Assembly (NCBI GenBank): GCA_018806915.1
Contig: JAGKQI010000092.1
Span: forward strand, 162,501 to 226,500
Source of the DNA: Phytophthora colocasiae
Lineage: Eukaryota; Oomycota; Peronosporomycetes; Peronosporales; Peronosporaceae
Direction of reading: 5' to 3'
DNA length: 64,000 bases
The position numbers were made by a program, and so were the translations under genes. The notes under the pieces are model-generated. The model was not told the DNA's origin and made no database searches. It saw only the letters and a program-made list of their open reading frames with translations. Of the stretch, positions 31,893-42,200 are shown one piece after another (the first letter of the stretch is position 1; every line of letters starts with the position of its first letter).

Positions 31893-32432
31893 TGTCGCGC
31901 ACCTCCCCGGCTGGGTCGGTACCTGTGGCTGTTTGGGTGAGGACAGTCCTGAGTGGGGCCTCGGAGTTTGTCGAAGTAGAGTCTTGTAGAACGCTTTTAG
32001 TAATATAGAAATACGTAAATTTGTTCTTGTCTTCTCTCGACCAGGGAAATTCGCAACTAAAGAAATAGGGGGAGCGATAGCACAACGCTCCTAGGGACGA
32101 CACCTCGTCCACTTCACACACCGGGGCCTATGACCTGCCATCCGTCCTTGCAGTAGTCACCTGTCGCCCAACGAGAGTAGCATCTTCCCACCTTCAGGGG
32201 CGTCCATTGGTCCGAGCAGCTCTGCGGACCTCCACGCTTCCGGATCACGAGCGTCTAGCGCCATCTTTCCAAGGGGCACATCCCCCTAGTGATACGGTAC
32301 CACAGGAACGGTACCGGGAGTGTAGCCTCTGGGTGGTGTAGCCATCCTACGGGTCCTAGGTCGGGTCCTCATCCTAGCTTGGCTCGAGTCCACCACCGCT
32401 GGAATGGGTCCTGCAATCCCGGGTACGGGACA
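31893..32432 (-). repeat. 3' LTR (540 bp)
   Basis: It begins with TGTCGCGCACCTCC in + orientation and ends GGGTACGGGACA, matching the copy at 45906-46445 throughout as far as I compared. The C-terminal 49 residues of the membrane ORF are encoded in this LTR, so the R/U3 part is coding. Confidence 0.95.
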
Positions 32433-33506
32433 TTCCCCCCGACTAGACGTTCGCCGTCCTCGGCGAACACGGTGTTGGAACTCGTCAGCCAAGCCCCGTA
32501 GTGATTCGACCATGTAGGCGTCAGCCGTCGTGAAGTGTTCCGGCATCGAAGCTCGACGAGCAGAAACGCTAGCCGCAGGTGAAGGTCCTTCTTCAGGCTC
32601 GTCCTCTGACGAGGCTGACTCTTCATTCCCTCCGCGATCACTCTCCTCACTAGACGCCTCTTCCTTGGGCATCACTTCTGGCCCACGTAGACGTTGCAGG
32701 CTAGCTTCCTCCGCACGGTAACGCTCGTCAGCGTTCCTCTGCACGCTGTCCAAAGCTTCTTCAATGATTCCTCGAGGAGCAATCTTGCGCAGACGACCTC
32801 CACGGTCTCCCAGGCGCCATCCATGCGTTACTAGACCGACAACGGCCACGACTCCGGTGATATTATACCCCCAAGAAGTCCATCTCTCACCGTAGTTCAG
32901 CACATTCAGGACAGCCAACACCACGACCACACCTGTGCTTCCGCACAGCACAAACTCCAGTAGATCGTATAGCATCATTGGCAGATGTATAGCCATCGAA
33001 AGCGTTAGAAGCGTTATCCAGCACAGTCCTTGCACGCCAGCATACACGCGTCTCCAAGCGTTCACGCTTCCCTCCCTCCAGGCCTGGTAGTAGCGTCTAG
33101 CTGACTCAGTAGTTTCCAGCAAAAGGTCGGGACCGTACTCTCCGAACGTGATCTGTCCCGCAACCCACCAACTTCGGTGCATTTGTCCATAGCGACCGTA
33201 CTCGAGAGCGTTCTGTTCCAATACTTGAACAGGGACAGCAAAGAGAGCGCTCCACAGAGCAAAACCGTAGGCTAAACCGTTCAACTGACGCAAAGCAGGG
33301 TTCCGCATCACTTCCTGGTATCGCGCCGTGAAGTCAAGCCACATACCACCGTTCAAACGAGTCACTCTCCACGCCTCGGCACCAAACGTCCAGAACACGT
33401 TCCTCAGGGGCGTTGTCACAATCCAGACGAGAACCGTTCCCAAGTAAACCGGCAATAGCTCCCAGCGAGCGTACTCCACGAGCACAGAGCTCGCCCATTC
33501 GTCCAT
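32286..33506 (-). CDS. Multi-pass membrane protein in the env position of the retrotransposon
   Basis: The first ATG is at 33506 (406 residues); the frame is open upstream to 33614 with no other ATG. Hydrophobic segments include YLGTVLVWIVTTPLRNVFW, GLAYGFALWSALFAVPVQVL, LCWITLLTLSMAIHLPMML, then CGSTGVVVVLAVLNVL and ITGVVAVVGLVTHGW, so four to five membrane passes. The C-terminal half is hydrophilic: Glu/Ser-rich, then Arg-rich, ending inside the 3' LTR. It is downstream of pol on the same strand, where retroviral env genes lie. It does not look like a fusion glycoprotein: there is no signal peptide, furin site or heptad-repeat ectodomain. I do not recognise the family. It may be a captured host membrane gene. 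Confidence 0.65.
   Translation of the reverse strand: MDEWASSVLVEYARWELLPVYLGTVLVWIVTTPLRNVFWTFGAEAWRVTRLNGGMWLDFTARYQEVMRNPALRQLNGLAYGFALWSALFAVPVQVLEQNALEYGRYGQMHRSWWVAGQITFGEYGPDLLLETTESARRYYQAWREGSVNAWRRVYAGVQGLCWITLLTLSMAIHLPMMLYDLLEFVLCGSTGVVVVLAVLNVLNYGERWTSWGYNITGVVAVVGLVTHGWRLGDRGGRLRKIAPRGIIEEALDSVQRNADERYRAEEASLQRLRGPEVMPKEEASSEESDRGGNEESASSEDEPEEGPSPAASVSARRASMPEHFTTADAYMVESLRGLADEFQHRVRRGRRTSSRGECPVPGIAGPIPAVVDSSQARMRTRPRTRRMATPPRGYTPGTVPVVPYH
32433..32440 (-). promoter_or_regulatory. Polypurine tract
   Basis: Directly upstream of the 3' LTR the minus strand reads GGGGGGAA, the expected primer site for second-strand DNA synthesis. It is short but in the right place. Confidence 0.65.
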
Positions 33507-33833
33507 TAGTCCTTCCTGCGAGTGGTGAGACCAAAACGGAAATGGCCCCTTTGGCAACTTCCGACTCGAGCGTTCGGTCAGTTCCCCAGAGCTATCGCAC
33601 GCTGCAGTACCCAAAACCAGTCACCTGGCATCATCGAAGGTATTTCCTTTCAACCATCGAGACTCGATAGTCCAATCCACCCACCAACCGTAGTTAGTAG
33701 TCAAAATCGGTCCATTTGGATCACACGCTTCACTTTCTCGGATAAGGCCTTCGCAAAGTCCCAACGAGAAAGGGGCTCTTTCTCACATTACAGTTCCTTC
33801 CACGTCGAGAACACCACCGGCAACAACGTCGTC

Positions 33834-35759
33834 ATGGGCAAGTCCAGGCTCGAGGAGGAATACGACGGGCTGTTCAAGCGTCTCGTCAAGCGCTACGCCG
33901 CGGAGGATGAGAGGGAAGAGAGGGAGGAGGAAGACATGTCGCCCACGCAGGCTCAAGTCGCCTTCTGGTCCGAGATGAGAGAGGTGTTGAGCGTCAACGA
34001 ATGTTCCACCGGGCTCGACATCCTGGACGACATTGCCGAAGCTGTCATCGACCAGACAGGGTACGCTTCAGACGCGTTCGGGGGCCCCGTTCTCGTATTG
34101 CCCAAGCCTTCGCGTCAGCGTTTCAGCAAGAGGGCTGAGCTGCATCCCCGCTTCACAGGTCCTTCGCCCAAGAACGCTTCATCCCGGGGCTCTTCCAAGA
34201 CGACGTCCTCCCCCAAGTCATCTTTGTCCAAGAAGCGCAAGGAACGGTCTCGAAACTCTTCGCCTTCGTCCTCTCCGGAGCGCAAGAAGTCGTTCTTCAC
34301 GGTCGAGCTCGCTGTCACCACGCCCCAAGAGATTCACGGCGACCTTGAAGAGCTCTACAGCGACGCCGCGGAGAAGGGGAAGACACCGTTCCAGTTGGCA
34401 TATCCGTGGGAGGGCTCGAGTCTATGGTACGATCCTGAAGCGTACCCAGAAGTCTACCGAGCTCACTGGCGCTGGTGGAACCATGATCGCCCCGTCTTCT
34501 GGGAATGGCAGCTTCACGCGCCTCTCAAGTCTTCAGCCGCACAGACTCGTCGTCGCAAGGCCAAGATGGAAGTGGTTGCCGGGCGCATGAAGTTTCTGAG
34601 CCTCTGCATCGAGACGTGGGGGTATTATAACTTCCTCCAGCTCCTCGAGGACTGCCACGACCCCAAGCTGCTGATGTGGTGGGGTGGTCAACCGGGACGG
34701 AACCAGTCGCGAGGCCCGGGTTACCATGGCCCGATCATCGACAGTCTCGTTTCTCTTCGCCGCAGGGACAAGGCCGCGTACGAAAAGAAGATGAAGCACG
34801 CCTTGGAACCGTTCTTCCTGGACCGCGACTCCTTCTCCGACGTTCCTGACCTTCTCTACTGGACGGAGGCTTTGGATCCGGACAACATCAAGGTGGAGAA
34901 TCGTCTCTCCGACGGAGCGTTGGCCCGATGCTTGATCGACATCCAGTCCGATCGCACGCCTCGCAAGGGGTGGGCCGTGGACACTCACCAAGGCACCTGG
35001 CTGTGTCTTCGCAAGAGTTCTCGCATCGTCGCGTTGGCTAAAAGCATGGTGAAGCAGCTCCAGAACGGTTCGTACAAGGTCTCCACGACAGTTCCAGCGC
35101 TCGAGTCCTCCGAGGTGGTCGGCGGCTATGATCGTTTCCGACGCAAGGGCCGTCCGACAGCTCGCGGTACTGGGCGCCTGGATCCCAAGCTCCTCGTTCC
35201 CCACTTCAAGAAGTCCAAGTCTAAGTCGGGATCCTCGCCAAAGACGCGTTCCAGCGACATCTCGGTGGCTCCGGACGCTTCCCCGGAAACGTCCCCTCCG
35301 GTCCCCAAGGCTGCGACTCCTCCGAAGTCTCCTAAGAACGCTTCTCCTGCCGTGACGCCCAAGACCAGCCCCAAGAACGCTTCTCCTGCTGCTTCAGGGA
35401 ACGCCTCGCCGACCAAGTCCAAGCCGGCTTCCCCATCGTCACCCGAGGCGAAAGCGCCCACGCCGTCCACGCCTAAGTCTCGAAGCCCTTCGCAGGCCAA
35501 GGCCGACTCCCCGAAGAAGCCGAGTCCCCCACCCAAAGTGTCCAACCGCGACCAGAAGGCCGAAGAAACTACCCAAGTCAAGAAGGAGACGTCAGATGAC
35601 TTCCTGGGCAGCAGCAGCGACGAGAGTGATTCCGAGGCAAGCGAGAACGACGACGAGCATCAGTCCGACGACGAGTCTCACGAAGACGAGGACGAGGAGA
35701 AACCCGCAGCCAAGAAGCAAAAGATCCTCGACTTGTCGGGAGGTAACAGCACTTCGTAG
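33834..35759 (+). CDS. Antisense ORF of the retrotransposon: basic/acidic Ser-Pro-rich protein
   Basis: This frame encodes 641 residues from the ATG at 33834 (the open frame goes back to 33522), on the strand opposite to gag and pol. The N-terminus is charged (MGKSRLEEEYDGLF). A Ser/Lys-rich stretch (SLSKKRKERSRNSS) is a likely nuclear signal. A Trp-rich folded part covers about 150-400 (YRAHWRWWNHDRPVFWEWQL, later DLLYWTEALDPD). Then come SPKNASP-type Pro/Ser repeats and a very acidic tail (ESDSEASENDDEHQSDDESH) ending in PAAKKQKILDL, a second NLS-like motif. I know no such gypsy protein. It may be a captured host chromatin-type gene, or an element regulator like the antisense proteins of some retroviruses. 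No competing long minus-strand frame of good quality lies here. Confidence 0.65.
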   Translation: MGKSRLEEEYDGLFKRLVKRYAAEDEREEREEEDMSPTQAQVAFWSEMREVLSVNECSTGLDILDDIAEAVIDQTGYASDAFGGPVLVLPKPSRQRFSKRAELHPRFTGPSPKNASSRGSSKTTSSPKSSLSKKRKERSRNSSPSSSPERKKSFFTVELAVTTPQEIHGDLEELYSDAAEKGKTPFQLAYPWEGSSLWYDPEAYPEVYRAHWRWWNHDRPVFWEWQLHAPLKSSAAQTRRRKAKMEVVAGRMKFLSLCIETWGYYNFLQLLEDCHDPKLLMWWGGQPGRNQSRGPGYHGPIIDSLVSLRRRDKAAYEKKMKHALEPFFLDRDSFSDVPDLLYWTEALDPDNIKVENRLSDGALARCLIDIQSDRTPRKGWAVDTHQGTWLCLRKSSRIVALAKSMVKQLQNGSYKVSTTVPALESSEVVGGYDRFRRKGRPTARGTGRLDPKLLVPHFKKSKSKSGSSPKTRSSDISVAPDASPETSPPVPKAATPPKSPKNASPAVTPKTSPKNASPAASGNASPTKSKPASPSSPEAKAPTPSTPKSRSPSQAKADSPKKPSPPPKVSNRDQKAEETTQVKKETSDDFLGSSSDESDSEASENDDEHQSDDESHEDEDEEKPAAKKQKILDLSGGNSTS

Positions 35760-36037
35760 TGTCCCGAGCTTCTAGGAACGGTAGCGTAGCGTTCCTTGCA
35801 TAACCTTCATAATAATCTTTTCTCTTTTCCTTTCTGCTTTAGTCGTCTTCATTTGTTTTTCGTAGCTTCTTTTCCCCAAAATATAAACACACTGGCCCCT
35901 TTGCGTTCTCCAACACGCATACAGTTTCACATCGAGCGTTCCTCGATAGCATTACGGTCCCCGACCGCGGACGCATCGATGAGCACGTACAGCTTCGACA
36001 GTGTGTTTTTCGACAAGAATAAACACGCACGGCCCAC

Positions 36038-36170
36038 GACCGAGCGTTCTCCAACGTGTAGGCACGGTCCTCTGACCGAGCATTATCCAAGAATGTAAAC
36101 ACGGTCCCCTGACCGAGCGTTCTCCAACATGTAGGCACGGTTCCTTGACCGAGCGTTCTCCAAAATATAA
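36038..36170. repeat. Short tandem repeat (about 36-37 bp, roughly four copies)
   Basis: Units starting GACCGAGCGTTCTCCAAC and running through GTAGGCACGGTCC repeat between the ends of the antisense ORF and pol. The second copy is diverged (GAGCATTATCC). A looser form of the same motif is visible back to about 35900. It may serve as a terminator region, transcription-factor sites or RNA packaging signal; the function is unknown. Confidence 0.75.
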
Positions 36171-36273
36171 TCAAATATAAAGCCACCACACGAGAGCCTT
36201 CTTCTTGCCCTCGTTCTTCAAGCTCGCATTGTCCGTAATAGTCACCACACAGACAATCAGCCCCCTCTCCTCT

Positions 36274-39200
36274 CTAGAAGAGCATGTCATCTTCGTCGAC
36301 AGCGACGTTGGCCTCCGCCAACCGTGCACTGCGACGCAGTTCAGGTAGACCCTTCTCCTTTCGCCGAGCGTTATCGAACGCCTGCAGAAGCGTTCGATAG
36401 TTAGGAAGAAGCGTAGCAGCAGGCCTCCAGCTCACTTCGTAGGTAGCCAACAGTACTAAGTACTGCGTGACACCGTCCTCCTTCCGTCGAGCCAGGATGT
36501 CGACAACCGGGTTGCTCGTCCCAGAGACAGCCGTCTCTTCACCACCAATTACCAACCGCTCCACGTAGCTGGTCGAAGGTAGGTCGGCCTCCTCAAGAGG
36601 TCCTTCATCATCAATACCAGGACGGGACGTCACACCCTCAGGCACCTCCGTCGGGTACGGTCGACTCCAGCGTCCTCGAAAACGCTTCAAACGGTTCACG
36701 TTAATGGTCACCACCCGGTTTGGGTGCGAAGGAATCGCCACCCGGTACGCGTTCTCGCCCACCGTTCCTACAACACAGTAGGGACCGTGCCAGGAGAATG
36801 CTAACGTCTTGGTGGTACGCTCGCCTCTGCGAGCTCGGAAGTATTGGTAGACCCACACCGGGTCTCCTTCTTCGAACTTCACCTCCACCTGCTCCTCAAG
36901 GCGAGCAGCGTGCCGGTCCTGCGCCTTCAGCAGCTGACGCTCCACCATCCTTCTGGTGTCCCTCAGCGACAGGTACAAACGCCGTCGGTAGGCGGACACT
37001 TCGTTGCTCTTCCACTTGTTATCCGTGTTCAGGAACGCTAGGTCTAGCGGTAACACGGGATCTCGACCGTACAGCGAGAAGAACGGCGAGTCCTTTAACG
37101 CTTCGTGATAAGAAGTACGGTAAGCGAACAGTACGCGCGGTAGATACAGATCCCAGTCGGTCTGGGCCTCATTCACGAACATCTTCAGCATGCCAATAAG
37201 CGTCCCGTTGAATCGCTCTACCAATCCCTGAGTTTGCGGGTGGTAGGCGGCTCCGAACAGCTTCTTAATGCCGAGCGTTTCGTAAAACGAGCGCGCCAGT
37301 TCCGAAATAAAGTTGGATCCTTGGTCGCTAAGCAACCTCTCGGGCACCCCGTGCCGCGAGATAACTTCATTCACCATCGTCTCGACGAAGGTGATCGTGT
37401 CCAAGGCTTCGATCGCAAACGCCTCCACCCAACGGGTGAAGTAGTCGGCAAAGACTAGAATAAACTTCTTGCCCCGAGGCGTCGTAACCAGGGGTCCGAT
37501 AGCGTCCACGACCAGCAACGAGAATGGTCCGGACAGGTCATGCACCGGCATCCTTTGCATCAGACCGTTCCGCCACGGACGGTAGCCCTTGCCGCTGCCA
37601 CAGATCGTGCACTCGCGCACGTACTCCGCCACATCCTGCTTCCAGCCATGCCAGAACGCATGCTTGCGGACCTTGTCCAGCGTCTTCGTCACTCCGACGT
37701 GAGCTGCCAATACGTCCGTGTGGCAGTGGTGCAGAACGGTTGAGATGAACGGTAACGGGATCACTGGCACCTCAATAGAACTAGCAGGTCCAGCCCGGGC
37801 CTTCAAGTAGACCTTCCTCATCAGCACGCCGTTCTTGACGGCATAGTTAGGAGCCATCAACAACGTCCGCGCCCGGAGCTGGGGATCGAAGGCGAGAGCA
37901 CCATCCTGGAGATACGCGATCATCGCCAAGATCCACGGCGTCCGTTTCTGCTCGTCCAGGAACCGTTCCTGTTGCAGGCCAAACAAGTCCACCGGGGGCA
38001 CCAACAGTTGATCGTCGGGGTCAGGAGGAGCAGCGTTACGACGAGCTGACCCCCCGACCGGAACGGAACCACGCTCTCCGGCTTCACTGTTCCCCGTTCC
38101 ATCCACTGCTTCGTCCTCGGGAACGGTTCTCCGCGTAGTATCGCCTCCTAGCACAGTAGTCCCTCCGACTTCGTCGGGACCATCTTCCACAGGATCGGCC
38201 GCGTTAAGCAGATCCGCCATCGAAACGGCGTTAATGGTCACCGCATGTAGACGCGAGAGTCCATCCACGTGGCCCATAGCCGTTCCAGGCTTATGGAACA
38301 CCTTAAATCGTAGCTGGGAGAGTTCCATCGCCCACCGTGCCAATTTAGCGTTACTGGTACGGTTCCTCTCGTCAAAGACCCACGTCAACGCTTTGTGGTC
38401 CGTGTACAGGTCGAACTCACGCCGATCGAGGTAGCAACGGAACTTCCGCGTAGCCCAAACAATGCCCCAGCACTCGATCTCCGAGGTGCCGTTCTGTTTG
38501 TTGACCCAGTTCTTTTCGGATCCAACTAGCAACTTGCTAGCGTAGGCCACAACGCGTTCCCTTCCTTCCACGGTCTGCATAAGACACGCCCCGATCGCCA
38601 AAGTGGAGGAGTCCACGTACAGTTTAAAACGCTTCGAGAAATCCGGGTACACCAGGATAGGCGGCTTCACGAGCCTCCGTTTCAGCTGTCGGAACGCCGA
38701 CTCACAGTCCTTCGACCACTTGAACGGTACTCCCTTCCCCTTCAACCGTTCTATGGGCGCCGTGATAGCGGCGTAGCCCGGTATATAGCGACGGAAGTAG
38801 CTCGTAAGCCCCAGGAACGCTCGCACGGTATGAAGGTCGTGCGGGTTCTTCAAAGTCATCACTGACTTCACCTTCTCAGGGTTCGGCAGGATGCCGGACG
38901 GCGTTACAATATGACCCAAGAACGCTACCTGGTCACGCCCCCACTTGCACTTCTTCATCTTCAATTTGAAGCCGGCCGCTCGGAAGCGTTCCAGCACCTG
39001 CTTCAACCTTACCAGGTGCGTCGGGAAGTCCTCGCTGAAGACAACGCAGTCGTCCAAGTACACAAGGCACGTCCTCCACTTGAGGTCCACGAGCACGTTC
39101 TCCATGAGTCTCTCGAAGGCAGGCACAGCGTTACATAGGCCAAAAGGCATAACTAACCACTCGAATAAACCGTACTTGCACGTGAACGCCGTTTTCTCGA

Positions 39201-42200
39201 TGCTCCCCTCGGCCATAGGCACGTTCCAGTATCCGGACGCTATATCCATCGTCGAGAAGAGCTTAGCGTTCCCCAGAACATAGAGAATGTCATCAATAAG
39301 GGGCATAGGGTAACAGTCCTTGATAGTGACAGCGTTCAGGCGCCTGTAGTCGATACAGAAGCGTATCCCGCCGTCAGGTTTGCGTATCATCAGGACAGGG
39401 CTCGCCCACGGACTCGTGGACGGTCGGATGATCCCCAAGTCGAGGTATTGTTGGATCTCCGCTTCCATGACCTCCCCCTCCGCCTTCGACACTCGGTACG
39501 GTCTTTGCTTGATAGGAGCGTTCTCCCCAGTGTCGATCGAGAACTCTAAGAGATCCGTTCTGCCAGGCTTCATCGAAGTCTCCACAAACATGTCAGAGAA
39601 GGACTCGAGCAGCTCCGAGAACAGCCCCTGCTGTTCGGGCGATAGCTTGGAGTCCGTGAAATCCACCTTGAACTCCTTTTTCAGTTCCTCATCCAACTCA
39701 GGCATGGGATCTACTGACGCTCCAGGTTGTGACTCAACCGCGCCGATGATCGAACTCACCCAGTCCGATCCACGCTTCGAAGCGTTCTCAGCATCCTCTA
39801 AAGTGAAGGCCGACTCCGGAACGACCGTGGCGGCCGCAATAAGCGTTCCCTTCTTGATGACCACATCCTCGGTGGAAGCGTTACAGACCTCCACCACCAC
39901 CTTGCCTTCGTTCACCGTGCACAAAGTTCGAGCCACCTTCACAGTTTCATCCAGGTCCACATAGCCCTCGACTAACACAGTAGTGTTATCGGCCGCCTCT
40001 CCCTGCACCTCCGAGACCACTAACGCCTGGCCTCCCGGGCATAGCCGAACGGTCGAGTTGATTCGGGCCGTGTACATCTCCTCCACACGAGGCGATCCGA
40101 GGGGGAACACTTCCTTAGTGTCCTTGAGAGTCACGGTGCTAGCGTCTAAATCCACGACAGCCCGGTACGCTTTGAGCGTGTCCGTCCCCAAGATGACGTC
40201 CACATGCAGCTTGTCGACGACCACGAACGGTCTTGTCATCTCACGAGACCCAAGGCGCATGGGTAGATCGACCATCCCGCGCACTCGCAGCGAGTGTCCT
40301 GAAACACCCTTCAATCCTTGCGGATACGGGGACATCGGAGCGTCCGCTCTTCCCAACCGTTTCAGCACCCGGTAGTCGATCAAACTCGCGACAGCACCGG
40401 AGTCGATCAGCATAGCTGTCGGCAGGCAGTCAATGTAACCCACAGAGAGAGCCTCCACCCCTCCGACGGAGCCGATGATTCGCTTACCTTCCGGGACTAC
40501 CTCGTCCTCATCCTCGGAGTCGCCAACCCCCGGTCTTAAAACCTCTCTGAGTCCACCCTTCTGGGGTTTAACCGTTCGGTCGTCCGAAACTGCATGAGCG
40601 TACTCGTACACTCCGTTCGCTTGGTCTTCCTTCGAACTGAGCGTTCCCAACGCTTCAGAACGATTAGCGAACAACGCCGAGCAGTCGAACGACACGCTTC
40701 GTAGATACGGTCCTCTTTCAGGGTTCCTCACGAGTGTGCGACACCGTTCACAAGTCGGGGTCCTCTCAAGTATCTTACACCGGATGGTGTCGGCGAAGCG
40801 TAAGTAGTTGTTCTTGATCTCTTGAACAAGCATACTCCTGAACGGTTCACTCAGGTGAGGGTCCGCCTGCTGGAGGAACGGTTCGATCTTCCTGTCCATG
40901 GACTGCAACTGGAAGTCGAGCCAGCGGTCTCGGACGCCATTCAGGTCTTTCCTTCCCCGAATCTTCACTTGGCAGGACCCACAGGAACGCTCCTTGACCA
41001 TCAACTCTTGGCCTATGAGTTGATAAACCGTTTTCCGGATTAGTCGTCTCCATCGAGGATCAGCGTCGATCTTGTCCAGCACGGGGACGGTCGACAAAGG
41101 CGACGATTGCGTTCCCGGTACGGGTTCCCTCAAGGGAATCCCTATGTTCTCGGCCACGGTTTCAGTCTCGACGGGGTCGCCCTTAGGCGCCAACTTCCTC
41201 TTCTTCATCTCCTTCTCTCTCTTGTACGACCTTCGATGAAGCTTGCGTCCATCACCGACGTCTCGTTGGTCTGAATCCCGGCCATCCTCGACGACAACGC
41301 TCGCCACGGCGTCTTCGTCAGGCGGTTCCTTGCTGAAGTTACGGTTAGCACGCTTCGCAGCCTCGGAGGCAGCGAGAGTGGAAGCGTACCACTTAACCCA
41401 GTACTCTGGCGTCGACAGCTTACCGGGCGACGACTCCTTCGTTCTCTTCAGCGTCTCTTCGGGGATGCTGAGGATGCAGCTCAGCTCCGCGAGAGTCAAT
41501 TCCTTCTTTCCTTCTTTGTTTTTCTTCACACGTCTCCTCAGTTCTACCTCATCCAGAGGGAACAGGCGATCCTCGAGCTCCTTCTCGAACTCCTCCTTCT
41601 CTTCTCCAACCGCAGACGCGAGGCCTTCTTCCAATGCGTCTAACCCCTCGGTTGTGAAGAACTTAGCCCTGGGCTGTCTCCCTCTAGAAGTCACTTTCCC
41701 AGCTTGGGACCCGGGCTCACCGGCGACAGGGTTTGCCCCTTCGCTACTCTTCTCCATTATATCTTCCGACGCTAAGGTAGCCGTTCCTCCAGATTCTACG
41801 TAGCGTTCTTCGCCAGACTCTTCATTCTTGTCCGGATACGAAGCGTTCTCCAGATGGAGCGTTTCAGTGTCAGGTTTTCGTCCAGAAACCTCGGGGCCCT
41901 TAGTCGTCGCCTCATCCGCTACCGCAGCGGTTTTGTCTTCTCGTGGGCTAACTGACTCCCCGACTTGGTCCTTGTTTTCTCCTGCACCTTCTCCCTCCTC
42001 TGTTTCACGCTCTCGTTCCTCGCTTGACTTAGAGTCCGCCAAAAAGCGTACGTAGATCCTCTCCGCGTCCTTATTGTGTTTGCACGCGGGTCCCTGGAAC
42101 AGTACTCGAACAGCACTCACATCGCTGTCAAACCGTTCCGTCGACTCCTTAGACATCTCCAACTTGGGTGACTTAGAACCAGGCGGCACTCTGTACCGTT

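Noticed and set aside
31709..32008. Small + frames across the foldback and LTR start
   Set aside because: They only exist because of the inverted repeat and LTR sequence; no motif.
32286..33506. Retroviral envelope glycoprotein
   Set aside because: Position fits, but there is no signal peptide, cleavage site or heptad repeats; it is a multi-pass protein.
34533..35204. Minus-strand frame inside the antisense ORF region of the retrotransposon
   Set aside because: No motif; the + strand frame has much better composition and domain-like structure.
36038..36170. CRISPR-like array
   Set aside because: The units are contiguous diverged tandem copies without unique spacers, in a eukaryotic retrotransposon.
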